This document shows positions 1-9,399 of a DNA stretch of 64,000 nucleotides, piece by piece. Under the pieces are notes generated by a model. That model was not told the DNA's origin. It saw only the letters and a list, made by a program, of their open reading frames with translations, and did not search any database. Both the position numbers and the translations under genes were made by a program. Each line of letters starts with the position of its first letter. Position 1 is the first letter of the stretch. Source of the DNA: DASRDZ01 sp035569495 (lineage in GTDB: Bacteria; Chloroflexota; Dormibacteria; Aeolococcales; Aeolococcaceae); contig DATMMX010000012.1 in assembly GCA_035569495.1 (NCBI GenBank), positions 62,001 to 126,000 of the forward strand. The letters are read 5' to 3'.

Positions 1-1115
<1,115 letters not shown>

Positions 1116-1124
1116 GGGTGGCCG

Positions 1125-1931
1125 CTACTCGCCGGTGAACTGCGGGACGCGCCGCTCCATCGCCGAGGTCAGGCCCTCGCGGAAGTCGCCGCTGCGCAGG
1201 AGGTGCTCGACGTTGGCCTCGATGGCCTCGTGCAGGCTGGCCTCGGCGTCGCTGCCGCCGGGGTCGCGCTGCATCAGCTTCTTGGCGGCGGCGACGGCGA
1301 GCGGCGCGGCGTTGCGGCAGCGTTCCGCCCAGCGCTGCGCGGTGACCTCCAGCGCGTCAGCGTCGGCGATCTCACTGATCGCGCCCCAGCGCTCCAGCGT
1401 CGCGGCCTCGACGCGGCCGCCGAAGTACACCATCTCCTTGGCCCGCGACAGGCCGACGTCGCGCTGCAGGCGGTGGATGCCGCCGAGGTCGGGCAGGAAC
1501 GCGTAGCGCATCTCCATCAGCGAGAAGTGCGCGTCGGCGCGGGCGATGCGGAAGTCGCAGGCCAGGGCAAGCTCGACGCCGCCGCCGACGCAGGCGCCCT
1601 GGACCACGGCGACGGTCGGCCTCGGGCAGTTCTCCACGGCGAGCAGGGCGCTCTGCCAGGCCACGCCCTCGCCGCTGCCGTCGCGGACCGCCTCGGTGTC
1701 GGGCGCGGCCGCCAGCGCGGCGAGCAGGGTGCGGTCGAGGCCGCTGCAGAAGTGCTCGCCCTCGCCGCGCAGCACCACCACGCGGACGTCCTTCTCGTGT
1801 GCGCGCGAGCCGAACGCCTCGCCGAGGATGCGGAAGCACTCGCTGTCCAGGGCGTTGCGCACCTCGGGGCGCGCCAGGGTGACGTCGAGCACCCCGCCGT
1901 CGCGCAGCTCGACGCGCACCGGCGCGCCCAT
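1125..1931 (-). CDS. Enoyl-CoA hydratase/isomerase (crotonase) family protein
   Basis: A 268-residue crotonase-fold protein, the usual family length, acting on an acyl-CoA. The oxyanion-hole region (GACVGGGVELALACDF) and the following FSLMEMRYAFLPDLGG segment are clear. In that segment the Glu of ME and the Asp of PDLGG occupy the catalytic positions. The Asp-containing form resembles dienoyl-CoA isomerases more than classical hydratases, so the reaction is left open. The ATG at 1931 shares one base with the upstream phosphorylase stop (TGATG), a sign of translational coupling. A longer open frame extends upstream on this strand but overlaps the phosphorylase and is not expected to be translated. 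Confidence 0.88.
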   Translation of the reverse strand: MGAPVRVELRDGGVLDVTLARPEVRNALDSECFRILGEAFGSRAHEKDVRVVVLRGEGEHFCSGLDRTLLAALAAAPDTEAVRDGSGEGVAWQSALLAVENCPRPTVAVVQGACVGGGVELALACDFRIARADAHFSLMEMRYAFLPDLGGIHRLQRDVGLSRAKEMVYFGGRVEAATLERWGAISEIADADALEVTAQRWAERCRNAAPLAVAAAKKLMQRDPGGSDAEASLHEAIEANVEHLLRSGDFREGLTSAMERRVPQFTGE

Positions 1932-2737
1932 CAGTGCGCCACCGTGCCCGGCGCGCCCGCGGCGCACCCGCAGGAGCGCTCCGCGGGGACCGCGGCGATC
2001 AGCCGGCGCAGCGCGTCGCGCAGGCGCGGCATGTTCTGGTTGAACACGGCAAAAACCTCCTCCTGGGTGACCGGCGCGACGTCCGGGTCGTGCTCCAGCC
2101 CGCTGTCGTGGTCGGTGACCAGCGACATGTTCACGTAGCACATGCCCAGCTCGCGGGCCAGCACCACCTCGGGGTACTGGGTCATGCCGACCACGTCCCA
2201 CCCCGCGGCCGTGAACCAGCGCGACTCCGCGCGCGTCGAGAAACGGGGACCGTTGACCACCACCATGGTGCCGCCGTCGCGCGCCGCCATGCCAGCGTCG
2301 CGGGCCGCCCGCACCGCGAGCGGGCGCAGCTCGGTGCAGTAGGGGTCGGCGCCGCTGAGGTGGGCGACCACGGGTCCGTCGAAGTAGGTGTCGGCGCGGC
2401 CGCGGGTGCGGTCGACGAACTGGTCGCACACCACCACCGTGCCGGGACCGTGCTCGGCTCTGAGGCTGCCCACCGCGCAGGGCCCGAGCACCCGCGTGAC
2501 ACCGAGGGTGTGCAGCGCCCACAGGTTGGCGCGGTAGTTGATGCGGTGCGGCGGGATGGTGTGGTGCACGCCGTGGCGGGGCAGGAAGGCGACCCGGCGG
2601 CCCTCCAGCTCGGCGACGGTGATGGCGTCGCTCGGCTCGCCGTAGGGCGTGTCGAGGGTCACCGAGCCGGCGCCGTCGAGGAAGCGGTACAGCCCGGAGC
2701 CGCCGATCACGCCGATCTCCGCCGTCTCCCCGGTCAT
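1931..2737 (-). CDS. mtnP: S-methyl-5'-thioadenosine phosphorylase (PNP/MTAP family)
   Basis: Cleaves methylthioadenosine to adenine and 5-methylthioribose 1-phosphate in methionine and polyamine salvage. The 268 residues contain the phosphate-site start IGVIGGSGLY, the PRHG and PPHRINYRAN segments, the GPRFSTRAE loop and the base-contact motif LVTDHDSG. The D-x-D in that motif matches MTAP enzymes that bind 6-aminopurines rather than PNPs that have Asn. The ATG at 2737 is chosen because homology begins there; an in-frame upstream start at 2848 would add a low-complexity tail. It heads a likely three-gene unit (phosphorylase, crotonase, glycerol kinase). A methylthioinosine phosphorylase cannot be excluded. 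Confidence 0.88.
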   Translation of the reverse strand: MTGETAEIGVIGGSGLYRFLDGAGSVTLDTPYGEPSDAITVAELEGRRVAFLPRHGVHHTIPPHRINYRANLWALHTLGVTRVLGPCAVGSLRAEHGPGTVVVCDQFVDRTRGRADTYFDGPVVAHLSGADPYCTELRPLAVRAARDAGMAARDGGTMVVVNGPRFSTRAESRWFTAAGWDVVGMTQYPEVVLARELGMCYVNMSLVTDHDSGLEHDPDVAPVTQEEVFAVFNQNMPRLRDALRRLIAAVPAERSCGCAAGAPGTVAH

Positions 2738-2848
2738 GGTCGCGATGGTCCCACATGTCAAACCCGGGCCGCGGGTGCGTCCTGACCTCTTGGAACGACC
2801 TTCCGGCTGGGGAAGGGAGGGAACGTCAGCCAGAGAAGGAACGTGCAC

Positions 2849-3022
2849 ATGAAGAAGGTCGCAGCACTCGCCGCAGTCATCGCCGGCTTCGCCGTCACCG
2901 GGATCGCGGGCGCCACCGGCGCATTCGCAGCCGGTCCCTCGGCGTGCGCCAGTGCCTCCGCACAGGTCACGGTCAACGGCTCGGACGTGGTCAACCAGTC
3001 CGTGGGCCAGTGCGCTCCCTGA
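2849..3022 (+). CDS. Small secreted peptide, 57 residues
   Basis: Not a recognised family. The start MKKVAALAAVIAGFAVTG is a textbook signal peptide, with probable cleavage after GAFA-A, leaving about 29 residues that contain two cysteines (in PSACAS and GQCAP) and several Ser, Val and Asn. A purine-rich ribosome site (AGAGAAGGA) sits 9 bases before the ATG, and a strong hairpin follows the stop, so this looks like a real monocistronic gene. The two cysteines could form one disulfide. It resembles in layout, though not provably in sequence, the small exported chaplin-like or surface peptides of high-GC Gram-positives. Confidence 0.62.
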   Translation: MKKVAALAAVIAGFAVTGIAGATGAFAAGPSACASASAQVTVNGSDVVNQSVGQCAP

Positions 3023-3037
3023 GCTAGGACATCACCT

Positions 3038-3070
3038 GGAGGAGGGCGGCATCCCGCACCGCCCTCCTCC
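3038..3070. terminator. Bidirectional hairpin terminator
   Basis: A perfect 12-bp stem (GGAGGAGGGCGG pairing with CCGCCCTCCTCC) with a 9-base loop lies between the convergent ends of the secreted-peptide gene and nadA. There is only a pyrimidine run after it on the plus strand, not a pure T tract, which is common for GC-rich genomes. Confidence 0.72.
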
Positions 3071-3093
3071 TCCCCCCTCTCGAAGTTCGCGCG

Positions 3094-4059
3094 TCAGACC
3101 GCGACGGCCAGCATCCTCTCGATCGCCTGGCGGGCGCGCTCCGCGATCTCCGGCTCCACGGTGATCCGCGGCGCCATGAACTCGAGTGAATCCGCGATCT
3201 TCTCCGGCGTGATCTTCTTCATGTACTCGCACACCGCCTGATTCGACGCGGGCACGAACCGCTTCCCCGGGGCGAACCGCTCCATGCGGTGCAGGATGCC
3301 CACCTCGGTGGCGACGATGAACGTCTCCGCCGGCGACTCCACGGCGCGCCGCACCATGCCCTCGGTGCTGGTCACCACCGTGGTGGTCCCGCGCAGGTCG
3401 CCGTGTGACGAGCGGTACAGAGTGCTCGTCGTGCAACCGCATTCGGGATGCACCAGCAGCTCGGCGTCGGGGTACTCGAGCCGCATCATGTCGAGCATCT
3501 CCGGGTCGATGCCCGCGTGCACGTGGCACTCTCCCATCCACACGTGCATCTTGCGACCGGTCACCCGCTCCAGGTGGGCGCCGAGGAACATGTCGGGGAG
3601 GAAGAGGATCTCGCGATCGCGCGGAATGCTGTTGACGATCTCCTCGGCGTTGCCGCTGGTGCAGCAGTAGTCGGATTCCGCCTTGACCTCGGCGGTGGTA
3701 TTCACGTAACTGACCACAACTGCGCCGGGGTGCTCGGCCTTCCAGGCGCGGAGCTGGTCGGCCGTGATGGTGTCGGCGAGCGAGCAGCCGGCGGCGAGGT
3801 CGGGCAGCAGCACCGTCTTGGCGGGGCTGAGGATGGCCGCCGTCTCGGCCATGAAGTGCACCCCGCAGAAGACGATCACCTCGGCGTCGGTGCGGGCCGC
3901 CGCCCGGCTCAGGCCCAGCGAGTCCCCGACGTAGTCGGCGAGGTCCTGGACCTCGGGGAGCTGGTAGTTGTGGGCGAGGATGACGGCATTGCGCTCGCGG
4001 CGCAGCCGCTCGATCCGCTTGGCTGTGGTCGGGTCGAGCGTCGTGCTGGTGGCGTCCAC
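3094..4059 (-). CDS. nadA: Quinolinate synthase NadA
   Basis: Condenses iminoaspartate with dihydroxyacetone phosphate to give quinolinate in NAD biosynthesis; the enzyme carries an oxygen-sensitive [4Fe-4S] cluster. The 321-residue protein has the early motif AHNYQLPEVQDLADYVGDS, FCGVHFMAETAAIL, PECGC and SNQAVCEYM. The three cluster cysteines are predicted as C92, C207 or C209, and C277. The start is GTG. No nadB or nadC is adjacent; instead it is the last gene of the minus-strand run that begins with an Fe-S Rrf2 regulator, 76 bases after the PQQ-like gene. It may also have its own promoter in that gap. Confidence 0.96.
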   Translation of the reverse strand: MDATSTTLDPTTAKRIERLRRERNAVILAHNYQLPEVQDLADYVGDSLGLSRAAARTDAEVIVFCGVHFMAETAAILSPAKTVLLPDLAAGCSLADTITADQLRAWKAEHPGAVVVSYVNTTAEVKAESDYCCTSGNAEEIVNSIPRDREILFLPDMFLGAHLERVTGRKMHVWMGECHVHAGIDPEMLDMMRLEYPDAELLVHPECGCTTSTLYRSSHGDLRGTTTVVTSTEGMVRRAVESPAETFIVATEVGILHRMERFAPGKRFVPASNQAVCEYMKKITPEKIADSLEFMAPRITVEPEIAERARQAIERMLAVAV

Positions 4060-4135
4060 GGCAGTGTGTCCCCGGATGGCCGGTGGTTTAGGTCACCCCT
4101 ACCATAACCCACGACGCGGGCGGCGTGTCCTGGCC

Positions 4136-6130
4136 TCAGCCGGTCGCGGCGATCGCCACCATCGGGGCGTTGAGCGGGAGGCCGCCCTGGCTGCCGTAGT
4201 ACTGCGCGGTGCCGAAGTCGAAGATGCCGCCGTCGGCCGCGGTCATGCGGTAGCCCTGGCCGTCGGCGGTCGGGGCGATGCCGACCACGGGCCTGTTGAG
4301 CCGCTGCCCGCCGGTGCTGCCGTGGTAGCCCGCGCCGGGGCCGTAGCAGAAGACGCCGCCGTCGGCCGCCACCAGCCAGTAGCCGCCCCCCGGCGCGCCG
4401 GTCATGCCCACCATCGGCGCGAACAGCGGCTGGCCGCCCTTGCTGCCGTAGAAGGCAGCGCCGGGACCGAAGTCGAAGATGCCGCCGTCCGAGGCCACCA
4501 TGCGGTAGCCGCCGCTCGGCGTCGCCGCCATGCCCACCACCGGCGCGTTGAGCGGCTGGCCGCCCTTGCTGCCGAACCACCCCGCGTCACCGTAGGTGAA
4601 GATGCCGCCGTCCGAGGCGACCAGCCAGTAGCCGCGCCCGCTCGGCGTCGCCGCCATGCCCACCACCGGCGCGTTGAGGTGCTGGCCGCCCTTGCTGCCG
4701 AACCACCCCGCGGTGCCATAGGCGAAGACGCCGCCGTCCGCGGCTGCCGTCCAGTAGCCCTGTACGGGCGGCGGCCCCGGCATCCACGGGTTCTGGCCAT
4801 TGAAGGCCAGAAGCTGGGTGCCCGCGCCGAGGAAGACGCGGCCGCCCGCCGCGCTCGGCGAGACGAAGTGCTCCATGCCGGGCGTGGCGAACTGCTGCGC
4901 CACCGCGCCGTTGGCCGGGTTGAGCGCGTACAGCTTGCTGTTGTTCCACGCCGCCACCCACACGTAGCCGCCGGCGACGATGGGCGGCCCGTTGGCGTCG
5001 CCGGGGCCGTGCCACGCGGTGGAGAGGCCGCCACTGGCGCTGTCGTAGTGGAGCGCGACCACGCCGCTGCCGTCGGTGCAGGCGGCGTAGACGGTGCCGT
5101 TGCTGTAGGCGTCGCCGCCGGCCGAGAAGCAGCTCGCCAGCGAGCTGCGCTGGCCCATGTTCGAGGACGACAGCACGTAGGCGGTCTTCTGCTTGCCGAG
5201 CACGAACACGCTGCCGTCGGGGAGCAGCATGGCTCCGGCCGAGCCCATGTCGAGGTCGTTGTTGTTGTCGCTCACGCAGTTCGGATCGGCGAAGCGCCCC
5301 ACCTCCTGCAGCGCGGCGTTGAGCTTGAAGACGCTGTTGCCGCCGTCGCAGGTGGACGAGTTGTTGGCGTTGCCGGTGGCGACGTAGAGGTTGCCGCCGG
5401 CATCGGCAGAAACTCCGGCCGGCTCCCACACCCCCGAACGGGTGCCCGGCGACTGCCACCAGGACAGCCCGCCGCCGAGGCTCTCCTGGCTGCCGATCAC
5501 CCAGCCGTAATAGCTGCTGCAGTCGCCGTAGAGGCCGCCGAACGGGACGTACACGGTGCCGTTGCTGATCAGCAGTGCGCCGCGCTGCTGCTGCGCCGAC
5601 GTGGTCATGCCCGGCGGGTCGATCACCCGCGTCCCCAGCAGGTTGCCGGTGCCGTCGTCGATGGCCACCAGCACGTGCTCGACGCCGCCGCCCGCGGCCA
5701 CCCGCTCCGCCGCCGCGAACACGGTGTGGCTGGCCGGGTCGAGCACAGGCGTGCCGGTGATGCCCAGCGGGTTGACGTCGCCGCAGGGCAGGCCCGAGGT
5801 GATCGGGGTGCCGACGTGGGTCGACCACAGCGTGCCACCGTGCACCGCGTCGATGCCGTAGACGGTGTCGTTCTCGGTGGCCACGATCACCGTGCCGCCG
5901 TCGACGATCGGCTGCGCGTAGAGCTTGCCGTCGAGCGGCGCCGACGCCCAGGCGCGCGAGACGCCACCCATGGCGCCGTCGGCGGTGTCCTCGCCGCCGT
6001 GGGTGTTGTCGGCATGGTAGGTCGGCCAGAGGTTCGGCTGCGTGGCGGCATGCACCGCAGGCGCACCAGCACTGAGAGCGGCGAGGGCGAGCGCGGACAC
6101 TGCGCAGGCAAACGGCAGGCGACGGCGCAT
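4136..6130 (-). CDS. Secreted PQQ-type beta-propeller protein with C-terminal 42-residue repeats
   Basis: A 664-residue exported protein. Residues 1-28 form a Sec signal peptide (MRRRLPFACAVSALALAALS then APAVHA). Residues about 30-455 read as PQQ/quinoprotein-like propeller blades, with repeated patterns such as VYVATGNANN, YVWVAAWNNSKLYALNPANG and RVFLGAGTQLLAFNGQ. From about residue 458 to the end are five tandem repeats of the form GYWLVASDGGIFTYGDAG..FGSKGG. No dehydrogenase catalytic residues were recognised, so a structural or binding role is more likely than an enzyme. It lies 85 bases downstream of another exported protein on the same strand. Confidence 0.75.
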   Translation of the reverse strand: MRRRLPFACAVSALALAALSAGAPAVHAATQPNLWPTYHADNTHGGEDTADGAMGGVSRAWASAPLDGKLYAQPIVDGGTVIVATENDTVYGIDAVHGGTLWSTHVGTPITSGLPCGDVNPLGITGTPVLDPASHTVFAAAERVAAGGGVEHVLVAIDDGTGNLLGTRVIDPPGMTTSAQQQRGALLISNGTVYVPFGGLYGDCSSYYGWVIGSQESLGGGLSWWQSPGTRSGVWEPAGVSADAGGNLYVATGNANNSSTCDGGNSVFKLNAALQEVGRFADPNCVSDNNNDLDMGSAGAMLLPDGSVFVLGKQKTAYVLSSSNMGQRSSLASCFSAGGDAYSNGTVYAACTDGSGVVALHYDSASGGLSTAWHGPGDANGPPIVAGGYVWVAAWNNSKLYALNPANGAVAQQFATPGMEHFVSPSAAGGRVFLGAGTQLLAFNGQNPWMPGPPPVQGYWTAAADGGVFAYGTAGWFGSKGGQHLNAPVVGMAATPSGRGYWLVASDGGIFTYGDAGWFGSKGGQPLNAPVVGMAATPSGGYRMVASDGGIFDFGPGAAFYGSKGGQPLFAPMVGMTGAPGGGYWLVAADGGVFCYGPGAGYHGSTGGQRLNRPVVGIAPTADGQGYRMTAADGGIFDFGTAQYYGSQGGLPLNAPMVAIAATG
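4139..4759 (-). repeat. Five tandem ~42-residue GYWxxASDGGIF repeats
   Basis: Coding repeats inside the propeller protein. Each unit runs GY(W/R)..A(S/A)DGG(I/V)F.(Y/F)G, then (F/Y/H)GS.GG..L..P(V/M)VG(M/I), with 39 to 43 residues per unit. The DNA copies are similar but not identical, so this is an old array under selection and not a recent expansion. Similar repeats are known in secreted proteins of Acidimicrobiia and related soil bacteria. Confidence 0.7.
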
Positions 6131-6215
6131 GATGCGGCGGCTCCTAACGCGCGATGGGGGGAGGCGAGAAGTCTACCCAGGCGGGGCGCTGCGGCAGGGC
6201 ACCACCACCGGAGCG

Positions 6216-6803
6216 CTACACCGTGATCCCGCCTCCCGGCGACGGGTCGAGCGAGGCGATGGTGACCAGCTTCCACGTCGCCCCCGCGCGCACGTAGGAC
6301 TGGACGAGATGCGAGGCCTGGCCGACGCCGGGGTCGGCGTGGTCGACGCTGCCGTCCGCGGTGAGGTAGTCGTCCTGCAGCAGCGTTTCGCTGATGCGCA
6401 CGGTGAGCGGTTGCGAGCCGCACCCCGCCTGCACGACGGTGAGGTCGTCGAGGCGCGACCGCTCCAGCTCGGTGAGGTGCTGGTCGAACAGGTGCTGCTG
6501 CAGGTAGGCGCGGATCTGCGCCGCCGCCGAGCCCTGGGCGACGCCGTCGACCGCGTTCAGCGAGGGGTGCAGCACCAGCGCGTCGAGGCGGGCGTTGACG
6601 TCGTTCCACACCTGCTGCGCCTGCGCCTTGGTGACGCACGGGCCGGGGACGGGCGTCTGCAGCACGCCGGGGACGGCGGCGGCGGGGATGGCCGTCGTGT
6701 CGCGGAAGTGGGCCACGGCGACGGCGGTGCCCAGGGTGAGGCCGAGGGACGCGATCGCCGCCGCGATGGCGACGCCGGTGCGGGAGCGAAGCAGTCCGCC
6801 CAT
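6216..6803 (-). CDS. Membrane-anchored or exported protein of unknown function
   Basis: Family not recognised. It has 195 residues. Residues 10-32 (GVAIAAAIASLGLTLGTAVA) form one transmembrane anchor or uncleaved signal. The outer part has two cysteines (in PGPCVTKAQ and AGCGSQ) and ends with a beta-rich stretch, SYVRAGATWKLVTIASLDP, reminiscent of NTF2/IMS-like folds. It starts 12 bases after the second ThiF/MoeB gene, so it is probably cotranscribed with the sulfur-relay genes, and is followed 85 bases later by the propeller protein. Confidence 0.6.
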   Translation of the reverse strand: MGGLLRSRTGVAIAAAIASLGLTLGTAVAVAHFRDTTAIPAAAVPGVLQTPVPGPCVTKAQAQQVWNDVNARLDALVLHPSLNAVDGVAQGSAAAQIRAYLQQHLFDQHLTELERSRLDDLTVVQAGCGSQPLTVRISETLLQDDYLTADGSVDHADPGVGQASHLVQSYVRAGATWKLVTIASLDPSPGGGITV

Positions 6804-6815
6804 CTGCTTCGCGCC

Positions 6816-7619
6816 CTACCGGACCACCGGCAGCGGCTGCGGGCTCGCGGCGGGCCGCCGGGCGCACGCGGGACAGTCGGGGTCGGCGGGGAAGGGCACC
6901 GAACGCACCCGCGGGTCGAGCAGCTCGACGGTGAGGATGCGGCCGCCCTGGGGCGCGCCGATGCCGAGCAGCAGGCGCAGCGCCTCGGCCGCCTGCAGGC
7001 TGCCGACCACGCCCGCGACGGGGCCGAGCACGCCCGCGGCGCTGCAGGTGGGCACCTGGCCGGGCGGCGGCTCGGCGTGGAACAGGCAGCGGTAGCAGGG
7101 CGCTCCGGGCGGGATGGTGACCACCTGGCCGTCGAAGCGCAGGATGCCGGCGATCACGGCCGCCGTCCCCGCCGCGACGCAGGCGTCGTTGACCGCGAAC
7201 TTGGTCGAGAAATTGTCGCTTCCGTCCAGAACAACGCGGTGGCCGCGCAGCAGCTCGGGCGCGTTCTCCGCGTCGAGGCGGCGCTCCACGGTGCGCACCC
7301 GAACCTGCGGGTTGAGCGCGTCGAGACGGCGCAGCGCGCTGTGCGTCTTGGGCTCGCCGACCGCGGCCGTGTCGTGGAGCACCTGGCGCTGCAGGTTGTC
7401 GAGGCTGACCCGGTCGTCGTCGATCACGGTGATGCGGCCCACCCCCGCGGCGGCGAGGTAGAGCAGCGACGCCGAGCCCAGGCCGCCCGCGCCGACCACG
7501 GCGACTGAGGCATCCCGGAGTGTGCGCTGTCCCGCCGGGCCGACCTCGCGCAGCACGATCTGGCGCGCGTAGCGCTGCAGGTCGTCGTCGCTGAGGTCGT
7601 CGTCGTCGGGCGGGGTCAC
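6816..7619 (-). CDS. ThiF/MoeB-type E1-like adenylyltransferase (second copy)
   Basis: A 267-residue HesA/MoeB/ThiF protein. Such enzymes adenylate the C-terminal Gly of ubiquitin-like sulfur carriers (ThiS, MoaD). The GTG start at 7619 overlaps the larE stop (GTGA). The nucleotide motif GAGGLGS, the SLDNLQRQVLH segment, LDGSDNF and the zinc cysteine pairs (CYRC and, near the end, CPAC) are present. It has no C-terminal rhodanese domain. The paralogue two genes upstream shares the same plan but only moderate identity by eye, so this is not a recent duplication. No carrier protein with a terminal GG is encoded nearby. Confidence 0.9.
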   Translation of the reverse strand: MTPPDDDDLSDDDLQRYARQIVLREVGPAGQRTLRDASVAVVGAGGLGSASLLYLAAAGVGRITVIDDDRVSLDNLQRQVLHDTAAVGEPKTHSALRRLDALNPQVRVRTVERRLDAENAPELLRGHRVVLDGSDNFSTKFAVNDACVAAGTAAVIAGILRFDGQVVTIPPGAPCYRCLFHAEPPPGQVPTCSAAGVLGPVAGVVGSLQAAEALRLLLGIGAPQGGRILTVELLDPRVRSVPFPADPDCPACARRPAASPQPLPVVR

Positions 7620-8455
7620 GGTGCGGTCTCCAGCTCCGCGGCGGGCACCAGGCGGTTCAGCTTGCCGCTGGCAAAGCCTTCCAGGTCGAGCGAGACGAAG
7701 GCGTATCCCGCCGCGCGCAGCCCCTCGACGACGCGTCCGCGGATTGCGCCGTCGAGCAATCGTACGATGTCCTGCGCCTCCACCTCGATGCGCGCGCACT
7801 CGCCGTGCTCGCGGACGCGCACCTGCCGGAAGCCCTCGGCGTGGAGCAGCCGCTCGGCGCGCTCGACGCGGCGCAGCGCGGTCAGCGTGATCGGCGTGCC
7901 GCGGGGGATGCGCGAGGACAGGCAGGCCTGCTGCGGCTTGTCCCAGGTCGGCAGGCCCAGCGCCCGCGACGCCTCGCGCACCTCCGCCTTGGTGATGCCC
8001 GCCTCGGCGAGCGGCGAGAGCACGCCCGCCTCGACGGCGGCGCGGCGGCCGGGGCGGTGGTCGTGGAGGTCGTCGGCGTTGGCGCCGTCGGCGACCGCCT
8101 CCAGGCCGTGGGCGCCGGCCAGGGCGCGCATCTGGCCGTACATCTCGTCGCGGCAGTGGTAGCAGCGCTGCGAATCGTTGCGCAGGAATTCCGGGTCGTC
8201 GAGCTGGGCGGTGTCGACGGTGAGGAAGCGGGCGCCGAGCTGGGCGGCGACGGCGCGGGCGGCCTCGACCTCCTCGCCGGGGTAGGCGGCGCTCAGGCCC
8301 ATGCCCGCGGCGGCTCGGTCGCCCAGCGCCTGGGTGGCCAGGGCGAGCAGCAGCGCGGAGTCGGCGCCGCCGCTGAAGGCGACCAGCACCGAGCCGCAGC
8401 CGCGCAGGCGGGCGCGAGCGGCGTCGAGCTTGGTCTCGAGCTGGGGGCTGAGCAT
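7616..8455 (-). CDS. larE: LarE-family ATP-dependent sulfur transferase, three-cysteine type
   Basis: PP-loop protein of 279 residues. LarE makes the thiocarboxylates of the nickel-pincer cofactor, taking sulfur from its own cysteine or, in three-cysteine members, from a [4Fe-4S] cluster. Visible here are the PP-loop SGGADS (residues 28-33), the pair C98-YH-C101, and C178 in QQACLSSRIPRG. That three-cysteine set fits the cluster-dependent class. LarB and LarC are absent from the window, so a role in another sulfur insertion is possible. The ATG at 8455 is 10 bases after the DsrEFH stop; longer upstream frame extensions overlap that gene. Confidence 0.88.
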   Translation of the reverse strand: MLSPQLETKLDAARARLRGCGSVLVAFSGGADSALLLALATQALGDRAAAGMGLSAAYPGEEVEAARAVAAQLGARFLTVDTAQLDDPEFLRNDSQRCYHCRDEMYGQMRALAGAHGLEAVADGANADDLHDHRPGRRAAVEAGVLSPLAEAGITKAEVREASRALGLPTWDKPQQACLSSRIPRGTPITLTALRRVERAERLLHAEGFRQVRVREHGECARIEVEAQDIVRLLDGAIRGRVVEGLRAAGYAFVSLDLEGFASGKLNRLVPAAELETAP

Positions 8456-8465
8456 CGCCGGTCCT

Positions 8466-9392
8466 CTACCAGACGAACGTCGCCGAGGCGGCGAGCATGG
8501 CGTCGACGATGGCAGCGTACTCGTCGGCCCGGCTGGGGGGAGCGGGCAGGCCGCGGCGGCGGCAGTCGTCGGCGCAGAGGCGGACCTGGGCGAGCGCGTG
8601 CTCGTCCAGCGACCGCGCCAGCACGGTGGCCTCGTACACCCCGTCATGCAGGCCGAGGGTGCGCACCGGCTCGCCCTGGTCGGCGTCGGTGGCGATGGCG
8701 TGGGCGACCAGGGGGTCGGTGACCGTGCCGGTGACAACGTGGAGGACGCCGCCGGGCCGGGGTGCTTCGGCGCGCCGCCAGGCCTCGTCCACCACCTGCA
8801 CGGTGGGGCGCACCGCACCGCTGTCGATGCCCTGGCTGGCCAGGGTGGGGGCGCCGACCAGCACCGTGCCGCCGGCGTCCTCGACCAGGCCGTCGAGGTC
8901 CTTGCTGGGGTCGCCGCCCATCCAGGCGCGGACGTCGAGGCCCTGCACCGCCCAGCCCGCGCCCGCACCATCGAGCACGGCGCGCACCGGGCGGCCGGTG
9001 AAGGTCAGCGCGGTGGCGACGCGCAGGGCCACCCAGCCGCGCTCGTCGGCGGGGCCGTGGCGCACCACGACGCGGCCGTCGAGGGAGGCGACGCAGCCGA
9101 AGCTGGCCATCGCGTCGGCCTCGGCGGCCATGCTGCCGAGGTCGACGTAGGAGCCGCGGCCCGGCGTGCCGGGGCGGTCCCAGCCGCGGAGGGCCGCGTC
9201 TGCGCTGCATGCCATCACGCGCGCGCCGCGGTCGCGCAGTGGGGCGAGCGCGTCGGCGTGGGCGGTGCCGTCGCCGCCGAGGAAGACGCCGACCGTGTGC
9301 CCGGAGTCGAGGGCTGCGCGGGCGAGCTGGGTGACGGTGTGCACGCCCTCGCGGCGCGGACCGTCGAACAGACAGAGCAGCAGCGACGCCAC
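8466..9392 (-). CDS. DsrE-DsrF-DsrH (TusD-TusC-TusB-like) three-domain fusion
   Basis: A 308-residue protein with a GTG start, read here as three DsrE-superfamily modules in one chain. Residues 1-98 are DsrE/TusD-like, with the candidate sulfur-carrying C62 in VMACSADAALRGW. Residues about 105-215 are DsrF/TusC-like (VVVRHGP...WVALRVATALTF...AVLDGAGAGWAVQG). Residues about 216-308 are DsrH/TusB-like (GVLHVVTG, LGLHDGVYEATV, CADDCRRRGLP). Separate DsrE, DsrF and DsrH normally form a heterohexamer that passes persulfide sulfur. The fusion and domain borders are my reading and need profile searches. It lies 7 bases after the first ThiF gene and 10 before larE. Confidence 0.7.
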   Translation of the reverse strand: MASLLLCLFDGPRREGVHTVTQLARAALDSGHTVGVFLGGDGTAHADALAPLRDRGARVMACSADAALRGWDRPGTPGRGSYVDLGSMAAEADAMASFGCVASLDGRVVVRHGPADERGWVALRVATALTFTGRPVRAVLDGAGAGWAVQGLDVRAWMGGDPSKDLDGLVEDAGGTVLVGAPTLASQGIDSGAVRPTVQVVDEAWRRAEAPRPGGVLHVVTGTVTDPLVAHAIATDADQGEPVRTLGLHDGVYEATVLARSLDEHALAQVRLCADDCRRRGLPAPPSRADEYAAIVDAMLAASATFVW

Positions 9393-9399
9393 TGCGCGT

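Noticed and set aside
3968..6226. 752-codon plus-strand open frame opposite the propeller gene
   Set aside because: Complement of GC3-rich codons; no signal, fold or ribosome site. The minus strand has a signal peptide and repeats.
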